From positions 1 through 18,344 of the forward strand of contig JAABSS010000441.1 in the NCBI GenBank assembly GCA_011390235.1: a stretch of 18,344 nt of DNA, in the 5' to 3' direction. The notes beneath the pieces were generated by a model. That model worked only from the letters and a program-made list of their open reading frames with translations, was not told where the DNA came from and ran no database searches. The stretch comes from Desulfotignum sp. (lineage in GTDB: Bacteria > Desulfobacterota > Desulfobacteria > Desulfobacterales > Desulfobacteraceae). Below, piece after piece: positions 1 to 8,369 of the stretch (the first letter of the stretch is position 1; every line of letters begins with the position of its first letter). The translations under genes were made by a program, and so were the position numbers.

Positions 1-3
1 GAA

Positions 4-30
4 CCCGGCCCCCGCAGGGTCTCGGCCGGG
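4..30 (-). terminator. hairpin downstream of GAPDH, possible terminator
   Basis: A perfect 7-bp inverted repeat (CCCGGCC at 4-10, GGCCGGG at 24-30) with a 13-base loop lies about 50 bases past the GAPDH stop codon. On the minus strand it would form a GC-rich hairpin. The window ends before any T-tract could be seen, so intrinsic termination cannot be confirmed. Confidence 0.3.
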
Positions 31-82
31 CACAGGACACCACCAGGGGCGGACATGATAATTCAACGGCCCAACGCTGTAT

Positions 83-1330
83 TCAGGCCAGTGATTCGGC
101 AATGGAAACGGTGCGGTCTCCGAGCAGGTTGACATAACTGGCCATTTCATTGTCATACCAGCCGTAGATAACCGCCTGGGTGACCTGGATACTGCCCACG
201 TGGTCCTGGATAGTTTCCAGCACCTCTTTGTCAATGCCCCGCATATGCGCCAGATTGATATTGATGGCCCCGGTGCGGGTATGGGTTTCATGGCCCTCGA
301 TTACCGCTGCTGCCCCGGGGGTGCCGATGATATCAGAGGACACGTTCTGGTCACCTGAATAGACCAGGTAACTGTCCTTGTTTTGGGCGGTATTCCGGTA
401 AATCTCGTTGATGAGATCCCGGCGGATGGGCTTTTTGTTCAATTCTTCCTGAAAATTCATAACCAAAATGATCAAAGAACCGGTGGAAGTGGGAATCCGC
501 ACCGATTCTGCAATGAACCCTATGGTTGCCATCTCCGGAATAACCAGCTGCAGGGTTTTGGCTGCCCCCGTGGTGGTCAAAATGATATTGTTCATGATGG
601 ACCGGTTTTTACGCAGATCCTTTGCCTGGGTTTTGGGCAGCCGGTCCAGGACCTGCTGGGATCCGGTGGCAGCATGCACAGTAGCCATGGAAGCGGACAA
701 TACCCGGTCAATACCAAAATAATCAAGCAAGGGCTTGATCATATGGGCCAGACAGGTAGTGGTACAGGAGGCATTGGAAATCACGGCATGACGTACCGGG
801 TCATAGTCTTTGTCATTGATGCCCATGACGGTGGTAACACTGTCATCCGGCATGGATGCCCCTTGTTTGAGTTTAAAAGGCGCAGAGGCAATGACTTTGG
901 CCGCGCCTGCTTCGAGATGGCCCCGGATGGAACCGGAAGGATTATCTGGTGCCTGATTGGGATCCAGAAACTGGCCGGTTGTATCCACCACAATATCCAC
1001 ATTGTTCTGTGCCCATTGGATATCTTTGGGATTGCGGTATTGCCGTAAAATTTTTACCGGGATGCCGTTAACCTGCAGGCTGGAATCTGCCTCGTTCACC
1101 TCGGTGATCACAGGCTGTGCCTGGAACCCGTTTAGAAAGGCTGCCAGGCTGCCGTAGGTGGAGTCCCTTTCAAGATAATGTACAATATCCGACAGTCCTG
1201 CGCCCACTTCCCGGCCCACGTTGATGACAATTTTTTTGAAATATTTGCGTCCGGCATGGTGCCACAAAGTCAGCTTGCCGATACGCCCCATACCGTTTAT
1301 ACCCAGAATTGTGCCCTGGTTGGTATTCAT
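83..1330 (-). CDS. gap: divergent glyceraldehyde-3-phosphate dehydrogenase (type I family)
   Basis: This 415-residue protein is a member of the phosphorylating GAPDH family, which interconverts glyceraldehyde 3-phosphate and 1,3-bisphosphoglycerate with NAD(P) in the cytosol. Visible motifs are an N-terminal Rossmann loop INGMGRIGK (residues 11-19), the catalytic block SNASCTTTCLAH with Cys189, the catalytic His219 in TVHAATG, the TTTGAAK loop near 252-258 and a C-terminal WYDNE. It is about 80 residues longer than usual for the family. Expected SNASCTTNCLAP reads SNASCTTTCLAH, and the usual HxYT reads HAAT, so it belongs to a divergent branch; another aldehyde-phosphate substrate is possible. 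The ATG has a strong GGAGGT (1336-1341) five bases upstream. Only 14 bases separate it from the upstream dikinase-like gene, and no separate promoter is evident, so the two are probably co-transcribed. Confidence 0.88.
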   Translation of the reverse strand: MNTNQGTILGINGMGRIGKLTLWHHAGRKYFKKIVINVGREVGAGLSDIVHYLERDSTYGSLAAFLNGFQAQPVITEVNEADSSLQVNGIPVKILRQYRNPKDIQWAQNNVDIVVDTTGQFLDPNQAPDNPSGSIRGHLEAGAAKVIASAPFKLKQGASMPDDSVTTVMGINDKDYDPVRHAVISNASCTTTCLAHMIKPLLDYFGIDRVLSASMATVHAATGSQQVLDRLPKTQAKDLRKNRSIMNNIILTTTGAAKTLQLVIPEMATIGFIAESVRIPTSTGSLIILVMNFQEELNKKPIRRDLINEIYRNTAQNKDSYLVYSGDQNVSSDIIGTPGAAAVIEGHETHTRTGAININLAHMRGIDKEVLETIQDHVGSIQVTQAVIYGWYDNEMASYVNLLGDRTVSIAESLA

Positions 1331-1344
1331 TATTCACCTCCACT

Positions 1345-4300
1345 TTAATTGTGGTTGACGTTAATTTCTCCTTTAAATACAAAGCCTTTGTTCCCATCTA
1401 TACTGATATAATCCCCCACCTTCATTTTTTTGCCTCCCAGGTGGCAGATTTTTTCGGTTTCACTGCACACCAGATTTTCACATCCCACCACACAGGTTTT
1501 GCCAAGATTGTATGCCACCACGGCAGCATGGGAGGTCAGCCCCCCTTTTGCGGTTAATATGCCGTCAGCTGCATCAATTTCCAGAATATCATCCGGTACG
1601 GTGTCGTTGCGCAAAAGAATCAAGTGGGCATCCGGGTCCTGGCGGCGGAAGGCATCAATTTCCTTGAGGGTAAATACGATGCGGCCACTCATGGCGCCGC
1701 CGGAAACCCCGGTGCCCTGGCCTAAAAACGCCTCTCTCAAACAGGTTTCATCAGCAATGAACTCCGGTTGCTTTTTGTGGTCCCCAAGGGAAAGATCCCG
1801 GGCCTGGAGAATAAAAAGGTCTTCCGGCTCAGGTCCTTCAAAGGTAAATTCCATTTCCTGGGGATTCCATCCCCGTTTATAAATGAGGTTCTGAACAACC
1901 TTTTTGAGCTGGTCATAAATCCGGGGAAAGGCTTTTTCCAGACTGATCTTTGTATCCCGCTTTTCCAGTTCCCGCTGCATTTCCGAAATAGGAAGAGTTG
2001 TCACCAGGCCTGCCACCACGTCTTCCCCCTGGTTTCCGATGGTAAAATCTCCCCACAGCCGGATGGCATCCCCGGGCAGTTTGGGGCTGTGACTGAATGC
2101 CACGCCGGATCCGGACTGCCGGGACAGGTTGCCAAAGACCATGGACTGCACAGTGACAGCTGTTCCCCAGTCGTCTGAAATGCCCATGATTCTGCGGTAA
2201 TCAATGGCCCGGTTGGAATTCCAGGAAGAAAACACCTTGTGGATGGCCAGAAACAGCTGGTCCATGGGAGATTCCACTATATCAATGCCGGCCAGCAGCA
2301 GCTGGTTTTTATAGGCCAGGGCAACCGCTTTCATCTGCTGGCCTGTGAAATGGCGCTTGAAATCAATGCCGGCCTGCTTTTTATGGACGGCAATGATCTG
2401 GTCGAATTCATCCCTGTGTATACCAAAGGTCATGCCGTACTGCTGGAGAAACCGGCGGTAACTGTCCCAGGCAAACCAGGGATTGGCAGTTTTTTTTGCA
2501 ATGGCGGCGGCAATCTCTTCATTTATGCCCACGTTCAAAAAAGAATCCATCATGCCTGGCTGGGAAATGGAAGAGCCGGAGCGCACCGAAAGCAAAAGCG
2601 GTTTTCTTGGATCACCGCAGGACAGCCCGGTCTGCTTTTCCAGACGGGAAAGCATGGCTGCCACAAGCTGTTTAAAACTTACCGCAGCCGGGCTGTAGGA
2701 ATCAATAAGATCCAGACACCGGAACACCTCTGTGGTAATGATGAATCCTTCCGGTACATTTACCCCTATCTGTTTGAGCCGCACCAGATTCCAGCCCTTG
2801 TTCCCCAGAAAAATAATGTTCTGGTTCATGACCTGCTCGTCCCCGATGGGGGTGACCGCACATTTGGGATCATAATTGAGCAGGACACTCAGTTCATCCT
2901 GGGACAGTTTTTCCGACTGGCGAAACAGGGTATGCACAATACGGTTTAAAAAAACATCCAGCTGCTGGAGGCCCAGGGAGGTTGCAATACGGTCCCTGAA
3001 AAAAATATCCGCTGCCCGCTGGTCCAGTTTTTTTGCCATTTTTTCATCCAGGTGATCCTGATCGGAAATACTGCCGGGCAGAAATTTTTCCTGGATCTTG
3101 TCTTTGCCGATACGGGCTTCGATCTGGCGCAGATTGGCGGAATGAATATTGTGAAAATAATCATTGATGACATCGGCCACAGCACGGACAAATCCCTTGA
3201 AAATATCCAGATACTGGGTAAAAGAACAGGTGGTGATGTTCACCGAATATTTTAAAAATTCCATCTGGATATCCAGCTTGTTGGAAACAATGCCATCCAG
3301 GCTCAGGGCCTTGCGGAACAGGGTGAGTATGGAAAAAATGCGCACAAACGTGGGTTTGGTGATCAACCGCAGGTCAATGCTGTTGATCAAATCTTCAAAC
3401 AGAACATTGACTATGCTTTCAATGCGCAGGGTCAGCCCCAGGGCATCAAATTTGGGTTCATTGTAGCTGCCGTACATGGAAGGAATGTCCACGGCAAAAT
3501 GCCGCTTATGATAGATGGCTTCATTGGCTTCATAGGTCTTATCGCTGAGGATGATCTCCTTGAGTTCACCCATATAATTAAGCAGAAATTCGATTTTGGT
3601 ATCCAGATCCGGATCCTCAAGGGCTGCCACCAGACGATTGGGTTCCGGCATATAGTCGGCTTTGAAGTTTGACAGATAGGATGTAAGTTCCAGGTTATTT
3701 ACGCCGTATTTTTCATTGAGCAGCCGGTAAAACCGCAGAGCCAGGCGTACCCGGCGGCGATCCAGTTCTGTTACCTTATCCACTTCATCGATAAGCGTAT
3801 CCAGGGCTTTTTGGCGATACATGAGAAAATCTTCGGGATGGGGCAGATTTTTGTCTTCCAGGTACCGCAGAATTCTGCCCGGACCATCCACAAACCGCCC
3901 GTAAACCTGGATTTCATCATAGATGGACGGCGGAACAAACGGCTGCAGCGGTTTTTTATCCCCTGTTTTCCAGAAAATCATCACCTGCTGGATAAAATCC
4001 ACAATACGGCCGGAACTTTCCACATGGCACTGCTTGCGCAGAAAATGGATGAGCCGGTCCCGGCGGTGGCAGGATTCATCCAGCTGGGTGGAGATATCCC
4101 GGAGCTGGCCTTCGGCACCGATTTCATTGAAAAAGGCAGGCAGCAGCCGGGCCAGCTGTTTGACCAGGTTATACACCTTTTTGATGTCAGCATTGAGAAA
4201 CCGGGTAATATCCCGGGCAAACAGATCTGTATCCCGGATAAACACCCCGCCGATGGACAAAGAAATAATCAGGGCCGACAGCAGGCGTTTGGATTTTTTG

Positions 4301-5562
4301 GGCTGCTGGCTGATAAGGCTTAAAAACACCCGGATATTTTTCACATGTGCGGTATTTCCCTTGATCTGCCAGTCTTCTCCTGTACCCTGGATCATGGGAA
4401 ACTGAAATCCATGGTTCACGGCCCGGTCAATAAAATGGTTGATCAACTCCACTTTACCGGTTTTGTAAACCGCCTCTCCGATTTTGTGAATACAGTCCAG
4501 AACAGTTTCCGGGTACCGTCCCCTATGTTCTTTGAACAAAGAAAAGGTCTGGTTGACTATGGGGATATCTTTTTTAAAATCCTCATCTCCGATAAGAAAG
4601 GTCAGGGTCTGGTTGATATCGTGAAGGCACTCTTTATGGATCATGGAAAGCCCGGGCACATGGATGGCATAAAACAAAAAAGTCAGCTTCAGGTGCCTGC
4701 CATAGGTTTCATCGGTGCAATGGCGTAAGATCTGCCGGCCCATGGTTTTAAAAATATTGATAAAATCCTGAAACCCGGTCAACCGGATCAACTCTGCTGT
4801 CAGATCAATGGAAAAAAGATCCTGACTGCTGCACAGGATTTCCAGGTGTTGATTCCAGGCGGCTACCCTGGCATGGGAAATCTGGTAAAACACCTGTTCA
4901 AGTTCAGAATTGAGGCGCCATTCGTCAATATTTTCCTGCATCCAGGTGACAGGATCATCCTGATTCAGCCAATAGGCAAAAGCGGTTTTGTAAAACCGTA
5001 TGAGCAGGCGGTTGATGCTGCCCGCAAATACGTTGTTCTCAGCAAAAAAACCATGGGCCGGTGTCTGATCCAGCAGCAGCCTGGCCAGTTTATCGGGTTG
5101 GTAATAGGATGTAACAAAAAAAAAGAATGCCTTGTCTTCATACTTGTAAATCCGGGTGACAACCTTTTGCATAACATCAAAAAATTCTGTAAACCGGTCA
5201 TCTGATTCTTTGGCTATATGGTGGAGCAGCAGCATGAGATTATCTGAAGCTACAGACTGAACGTGTCTTTCAGGGCTGTCTTCAAAGGCTGACAAAAAAA
5301 TATCTGAAAAAAGAACCAGGGCGGCCCCACCTTTTTCATGGGATTTGTACAGATAAAAATAATGAAGGGAAAAATGCCGGGCTTCATTGACGATAAATTG
5401 CCAGTTTCGATAGGGATGGGAGAGCTCTTTGAGGAAAATCTCCATCCTGTTTAAAATTCCCACATACCCGTCAAATATTTCCAGAAGCACCTGATATTTC
5501 AAATCAATGGAGACTTCAACCCGGGTATCGGAGAGATTTACCTCAAGGGCTTTTGATTTCAC
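1345..5562 (-). CDS. PPDK-like ATP-binding/phosphohistidine protein without PEP barrel, with ~900-residue novel N-terminus
   Basis: The protein has 1405 residues. Residues ~914-1260 match the nucleotide-binding domain of pyruvate phosphate dikinase/PEP synthase: GNKGWNL with Lys922, VRSGSS with Arg994 followed by PGMMDS, and MEFT...ILQAR with Glu1238, Gln1253 and Arg1255. Residues ~1285-1398 are the swivelling phosphohistidine domain, with GGLTSHAAVVA and predicted phospho-acceptor His1345. The protein stops where the PEP/pyruvate TIM barrel should begin, and the next gene is gap, so this is not a frameshifted remnant. Residues 1-900 are mostly helical-looking and I recognise no domain there. 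Known relatives transfer the ATP beta-phosphate to His and then to an acceptor (pyruvate, glucan or drug); the acceptor here is unknown. The start is GTG, with AGG seven bases upstream; the nearest upstream ATG is out of frame. Promoter at 5612-5640. Confidence 0.85.
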   Translation of the reverse strand: MKSKALEVNLSDTRVEVSIDLKYQVLLEIFDGYVGILNRMEIFLKELSHPYRNWQFIVNEARHFSLHYFYLYKSHEKGGAALVLFSDIFLSAFEDSPERHVQSVASDNLMLLLHHIAKESDDRFTEFFDVMQKVVTRIYKYEDKAFFFFVTSYYQPDKLARLLLDQTPAHGFFAENNVFAGSINRLLIRFYKTAFAYWLNQDDPVTWMQENIDEWRLNSELEQVFYQISHARVAAWNQHLEILCSSQDLFSIDLTAELIRLTGFQDFINIFKTMGRQILRHCTDETYGRHLKLTFLFYAIHVPGLSMIHKECLHDINQTLTFLIGDEDFKKDIPIVNQTFSLFKEHRGRYPETVLDCIHKIGEAVYKTGKVELINHFIDRAVNHGFQFPMIQGTGEDWQIKGNTAHVKNIRVFLSLISQQPKKSKRLLSALIISLSIGGVFIRDTDLFARDITRFLNADIKKVYNLVKQLARLLPAFFNEIGAEGQLRDISTQLDESCHRRDRLIHFLRKQCHVESSGRIVDFIQQVMIFWKTGDKKPLQPFVPPSIYDEIQVYGRFVDGPGRILRYLEDKNLPHPEDFLMYRQKALDTLIDEVDKVTELDRRRVRLALRFYRLLNEKYGVNNLELTSYLSNFKADYMPEPNRLVAALEDPDLDTKIEFLLNYMGELKEIILSDKTYEANEAIYHKRHFAVDIPSMYGSYNEPKFDALGLTLRIESIVNVLFEDLINSIDLRLITKPTFVRIFSILTLFRKALSLDGIVSNKLDIQMEFLKYSVNITTCSFTQYLDIFKGFVRAVADVINDYFHNIHSANLRQIEARIGKDKIQEKFLPGSISDQDHLDEKMAKKLDQRAADIFFRDRIATSLGLQQLDVFLNRIVHTLFRQSEKLSQDELSVLLNYDPKCAVTPIGDEQVMNQNIIFLGNKGWNLVRLKQIGVNVPEGFIITTEVFRCLDLIDSYSPAAVSFKQLVAAMLSRLEKQTGLSCGDPRKPLLLSVRSGSSISQPGMMDSFLNVGINEEIAAAIAKKTANPWFAWDSYRRFLQQYGMTFGIHRDEFDQIIAVHKKQAGIDFKRHFTGQQMKAVALAYKNQLLLAGIDIVESPMDQLFLAIHKVFSSWNSNRAIDYRRIMGISDDWGTAVTVQSMVFGNLSRQSGSGVAFSHSPKLPGDAIRLWGDFTIGNQGEDVVAGLVTTLPISEMQRELEKRDTKISLEKAFPRIYDQLKKVVQNLIYKRGWNPQEMEFTFEGPEPEDLFILQARDLSLGDHKKQPEFIADETCLREAFLGQGTGVSGGAMSGRIVFTLKEIDAFRRQDPDAHLILLRNDTVPDDILEIDAADGILTAKGGLTSHAAVVAYNLGKTCVVGCENLVCSETEKICHLGGKKMKVGDYISIDGNKGFVFKGEINVNHN

Positions 5563-5611
5563 GAAATAACCTCATGGTAAAGAAAAGTGTCATTAATACT
5601 AACCTTTTCTT

Positions 5612-5640
5612 TGTATACCAATCCAGTCTGGTTTTTTCAA
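5612..5640 (-). promoter_or_regulatory. sigma70-like promoter for the dikinase-gap operon
   Basis: Read on the minus strand, TTGAAA (5640-5635) and TATACA (5617-5612) are separated by exactly 17 bases. Transcription would start near 5605, giving a leader of roughly 40 bases before the GTG at 5562. Found by eye only. Confidence 0.55.
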
Positions 5641-5672
5641 CTCAAGAATTGGGCATGGTACAAACCATTTGG

Positions 5673-5701
5673 TTGATTCTTGCCGGTTTTTCTTATATGA
5701 T
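5673..5701 (+). promoter_or_regulatory. sigma70-like promoter for the SLOG-like gene
   Basis: TTGATT (5673-5678) and TATGAT (5696-5701) are separated by 17 bases. The expected start is near 5708, about 73 bases before the ATG at 5781. The left arm of an 8-bp inverted repeat (TGGTTGAT at 5670-5677, ATCAACCA at 5727-5734) overlaps the -35 element and the right arm lies in the early leader, which could be a regulator site or an RNA structure. Confidence 0.5.
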
Positions 5702-5780
5702 TCCAAAAATCATGTAAGATAAAAAGATCAACCAGAAGTTTTTCCATTAATACAATTACCATAAATTAAGGAGTTTGTTC

Positions 5781-6326
5781 ATGAATGATGCATCGCAATT
5801 TACACTTTACAGTGGCGGTCATCGGGGCGCGGAAGCTGAATTCGGCAGACTGGCTGAGCAGTATGGCATAAAAGAGGTCAATTTCTCCTTTGAAGGCCAT
5901 AAGCCGGACCGCCAGGCCGGTATCCGGGTGCTCACCCCGGAAGAATTAAAAAAAGGAGATATCAGCATGGATATCGTTTCCGCCCGCATGGGACGCTCCT
6001 TTTCCAAGGCCGATAAAATCCGCAAGGTTATCCAGTCTATTTTCCATATGGTCAACAATGGGTACCAGATTTTTGTGGTGGGATGGATCCTGCCGGACAA
6101 GACTGTCAAAGGCGGCACCGGCTGGGGGGTTGAGCTTGGAAAATTGTTCAACCGTCCCTTGTTTGTATATGAACAGGATCGTAATGACTGGTTTTCCTGG
6201 GTGGACAACGAATGGCAGAAGGTCACCCCGGTCATCACCCATAAAAATTTTTCCGGTACCGGTACCCGGAACCTGACGGATGATGCCAGAGAAGCCATGG
6301 CAGATCTGTTTGAACGCTCCTTTTAA
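5781..6326 (+). CDS. SLOG/LOG-like Rossmann-fold protein, function unknown
   Basis: A soluble 181-residue protein with no signal peptide or membrane segment. The N-terminal strand-loop LYSGGHRGAEAEFGRLAEQYG (residues ~9-29) and the block GGTGWGVELGKLFNRPLFVY (111-130) have the layout of the SLOG superfamily (relatives of DprA, LOG and YspA), in which glycine-rich loops bind nucleotide-like ligands. The tail contains GTGTRNLTDDAREAM (159-173), a position where SLOG proteins often carry a GTR motif. I cannot assign it to a named subfamily or give a substrate. An in-frame TTG at 5775 was rejected: the ATG at 5781 has AAGGAG (5768-5773) seven bases upstream. The gene has its own promoter, and its stop lies one base from the stop of the convergent ATPase gene. 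Confidence 0.75.
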   Translation: MNDASQFTLYSGGHRGAEAEFGRLAEQYGIKEVNFSFEGHKPDRQAGIRVLTPEELKKGDISMDIVSARMGRSFSKADKIRKVIQSIFHMVNNGYQIFVVGWILPDKTVKGGTGWGVELGKLFNRPLFVYEQDRNDWFSWVDNEWQKVTPVITHKNFSGTGTRNLTDDAREAMADLFERSF

Positions 6327-6327
6327 T

Positions 6328-7413
6328 TTATTGTTCAGCCATCCATGATTCAAAATCCAGGGACAGTTTGGGGGGATCAGACTGCCCCTGCCCCTGATCC
6401 TGATGCCTGTCTTCCTTTTTTGGGTTCTGCATCAGGGCCAGGCCCGGCAGACCCGGTGCTTTTTCGGCAGATGCCCTGCCAGAAAGGTTATCCAGCAGGA
6501 TCTGCTTGATGGATGCCACCTCTTCCAGAAGATACGTCATGCGGGCCTCGATGGTGGACAATCGCTGTTCAATCTGGTCTGTCCGGGGCTTTTTTTCAGG
6601 TTCTTTTGCCCTGCCGCTGCCCATCAGCTCCAGGCACTGGTCCCAGAATATTTCCATGGGAAGATCACCGGCACCCCCATCCTTTATCTTCATGGCCAGA
6701 GACCGGATACAGCGTGATGCGGCAGACCCGGGAAAAAGCATGGTGAAAGGAACCTGGGATACCACGGAAATGGGCACATTGGCATCCCGGGCCACAATAC
6801 CCAGGGCAGTAATTTTCAGAGATAAAAATTTCTTGACCGTCTTTCTCAGCTTGGCATAGGCAGATCTGGCAGATGCTGCGGTTTTCACCTGGTTGACCAC
6901 CACCCGTACCGGCGGCAGAGACCGGACATCTGTTCGGGAAAGCACCTTTAACAACGAATAGGCATCTGTCAGGGATGTGGGTTCCGGGGTGATCACAAGG
7001 ACCATCTGATGGGATGCCCGGCAGAAGGCCATGACCTGGGCAGAAATGCCCGCAGATGTATCAAAAATAAAATAATCATAACTGCCCATCTGCAAAAACG
7101 CCTGGATAAGACGTTGGGCTTCGGCGCCAGTAAGATCCGCCATTTTTTCCACCCCTGAGCTGCCGGGAATGATATCAATGCCCTGAAAATTGCGGACCAT
7201 GATATCCTCCAGGCTTTTTTCACCGGAGATGACCGCATCAAGGCCATGTTCCGGAAAAATACCGGTGAGGACATTGACATTGGCCAGGCCCAGGTCAGCA
7301 TCAAAAAGGCAGACCCTGTGGCCCTGTGATGCCAGGCAGAGGGACAGATTCAGGCTGATGCTGGTTTTTCCCACACCCCCTTTTCCACTGGTGATGGTAA
7401 TGACGTTCGCCAT
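6328..7413 (-). CDS. MinD/ParA-family ATPase, FlhG-like
   Basis: A 361-residue P-loop ATPase of the MinD/FlhG type, which in relatives cycles between ADP monomer and ATP dimer to position or count flagella, pili or other polar machines. It shows the deviant Walker A SGKGGVGKTS (residues 9-18), the A' motif LFDADLGLANVNVLTG (36-51), the switch region FDTSAGIS (117-124) and an NQV base-recognition motif near 174-176. Beyond the ATPase core (~1-245) is an extension with a predicted coiled coil (~278-310) and a Gln/Lys-rich tail; the C-terminus shows no obvious MinD-type amphipathic helix. The ATG at 7413 is chosen because it follows the upstream stop by two bases and fits the family N-terminus; an upstream in-frame start would add 28 unrelated residues. 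It is the last gene of the HDOD operon. FlhG function is not shown: there are no flagellar genes here. Confidence 0.85.
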   Translation of the reverse strand: MANVITITSGKGGVGKTSISLNLSLCLASQGHRVCLFDADLGLANVNVLTGIFPEHGLDAVISGEKSLEDIMVRNFQGIDIIPGSSGVEKMADLTGAEAQRLIQAFLQMGSYDYFIFDTSAGISAQVMAFCRASHQMVLVITPEPTSLTDAYSLLKVLSRTDVRSLPPVRVVVNQVKTAASARSAYAKLRKTVKKFLSLKITALGIVARDANVPISVVSQVPFTMLFPGSAASRCIRSLAMKIKDGGAGDLPMEIFWDQCLELMGSGRAKEPEKKPRTDQIEQRLSTIEARMTYLLEEVASIKQILLDNLSGRASAEKAPGLPGLALMQNPKKEDRHQDQGQGQSDPPKLSLDFESWMAEQ

Positions 7414-7415
7414 GG

Positions 7416-8369
7416 TCAGGTTTCCTGTTTTATGGGGATTGCTGAAATCACTATCCGGGCTCCCTGTTTTTCCAGAGAATACACAACTGTCCGGCATTGA
7501 AATTTTTCAATGGCCGCTTTATGCTGTTTCTGGATAAATTGTAAAAATGCCGGCTTTCTCCCTGACTGGGCCGTACAGCCCATCTGCTGCCGGCCCTGTT
7601 CATACATCTCATACAGCAGAACAATTCTGTCTTTTTCCCGGACAGGATCACTGATTTTCACAGAAAAATTCTGCAAAAGGGGCAGATCCTTTGAATTTTC
7701 TTGTGCATCCCTGGGATCATAACTTTTCTGATAAAGAATTTTATAAAACCAGGAAAACCCGGAAAAAGAAACAAAAACGGGAGTGAACCTGTACTGGGGA
7801 AACCGTTTGTCCAGTGCAGCAATAAAACCTAAGGCATCCGGGTCTGTAATTGCGCACAAAAGGGTTTCGTCCTTGAGAACCAGCGGAATAATCTGGTGCC
7901 TGCCTGCCTCGGCAGTCGGTATGATACTGGAAAGTGTTTTGCGCTTTTTTTCTGAAAAAACAATATCACTGATGGAGCGCAGAGGAATGCGAAACAGGTC
8001 CAAAAGCATCTGCTGGATCACCGGTTTCGGCACCTGGTTTTCTTCCAGCACCAAGCCCAGAAACGGGATACCGGTTTCAGCGGACCGGGCCGAAAGCTGG
8101 GCCACCCGGCTGGCCGGCAGCAGGTTCTGGGATACCAGTTGGTCCTGCAGACTGATGAGTTTGTTGTTTTTTTTCAGAACCTGGTAGGTTTCCACCGGTG
8201 TGAGCAGATTGAGATCACAGAGAATGGATCCGAACAGGCGGCGGTTTTTGCCTGATTTGCCATCTGTACCATTTGCCTGGATGGCCAGGACCCGGTCAAT
8301 ATCGTTGGAATGAATCAGGCCTTCGTCTTCCAGAATGCTGCCGGTTTTCAACCCTTTGTTTTCTGTCAT
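7416..8369 (-). CDS. GspE N-terminal/MshEN-like adaptor protein without ATPase domain
   Basis: This 317-residue protein resembles the N-terminal domain of type II secretion/pilus ATPases (GspE_N, MshEN), but no secretion ATPase follows. Residues ~8-70 contain two helix motifs of the 'G..L...G.i' kind (KTGSILEDEGLI; RRLFGSILCDLNLL), and a third similar unit spans ~73-130. Residues ~133-213 match the alpha/beta part ending in IPLVLKDETLLCAITDPDA and a YKILY helix. MshEN domains of other proteins bind cyclic di-GMP through an RLG-type motif; here the first copy has KTG and the second RLFG, so binding is uncertain. Residues ~240-315 (LLYEMYEQGRQQMG, FLQFIQKQHKAAIEKF, CRTVVYSLEKQGARIVISA) look like a separate small domain that I associate, from memory only, with MXAN_5187-type proteins. 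The ATG overlaps the histidine kinase stop (ATGA), with AGGAG upstream. Confidence 0.75.
   Translation of the reverse strand: MTENKGLKTGSILEDEGLIHSNDIDRVLAIQANGTDGKSGKNRRLFGSILCDLNLLTPVETYQVLKKNNKLISLQDQLVSQNLLPASRVAQLSARSAETGIPFLGLVLEENQVPKPVIQQMLLDLFRIPLRSISDIVFSEKKRKTLSSIIPTAEAGRHQIIPLVLKDETLLCAITDPDALGFIAALDKRFPQYRFTPVFVSFSGFSWFYKILYQKSYDPRDAQENSKDLPLLQNFSVKISDPVREKDRIVLLYEMYEQGRQQMGCTAQSGRKPAFLQFIQKQHKAAIEKFQCRTVVYSLEKQGARIVISAIPIKQET

Noticed and set aside
383..1048. Plus-strand open frame of 221 codons opposite gap
   Set aside because: It is antisense to a well-supported gene and its translation resembles no protein family.
2239..2949. Plus-strand open frame of 236 codons opposite the dikinase-like gene
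   Set aside because: It is antisense to the conserved PPDK-type domain, with no ribosome site or recognisable motif.
1345..5562. Dikinase-like gene as a truncated pseudogene
   Set aside because: The open frame is 1405 codons with intact catalytic residues, a clean domain boundary, a promoter and a tightly linked downstream gene.
6255..6266. 12-bp palindrome GGTACCGGTACC
   Set aside because: It encodes Gly-Thr-Gly-Thr within the SLOG-like gene, and a short tandem codon pattern explains it.
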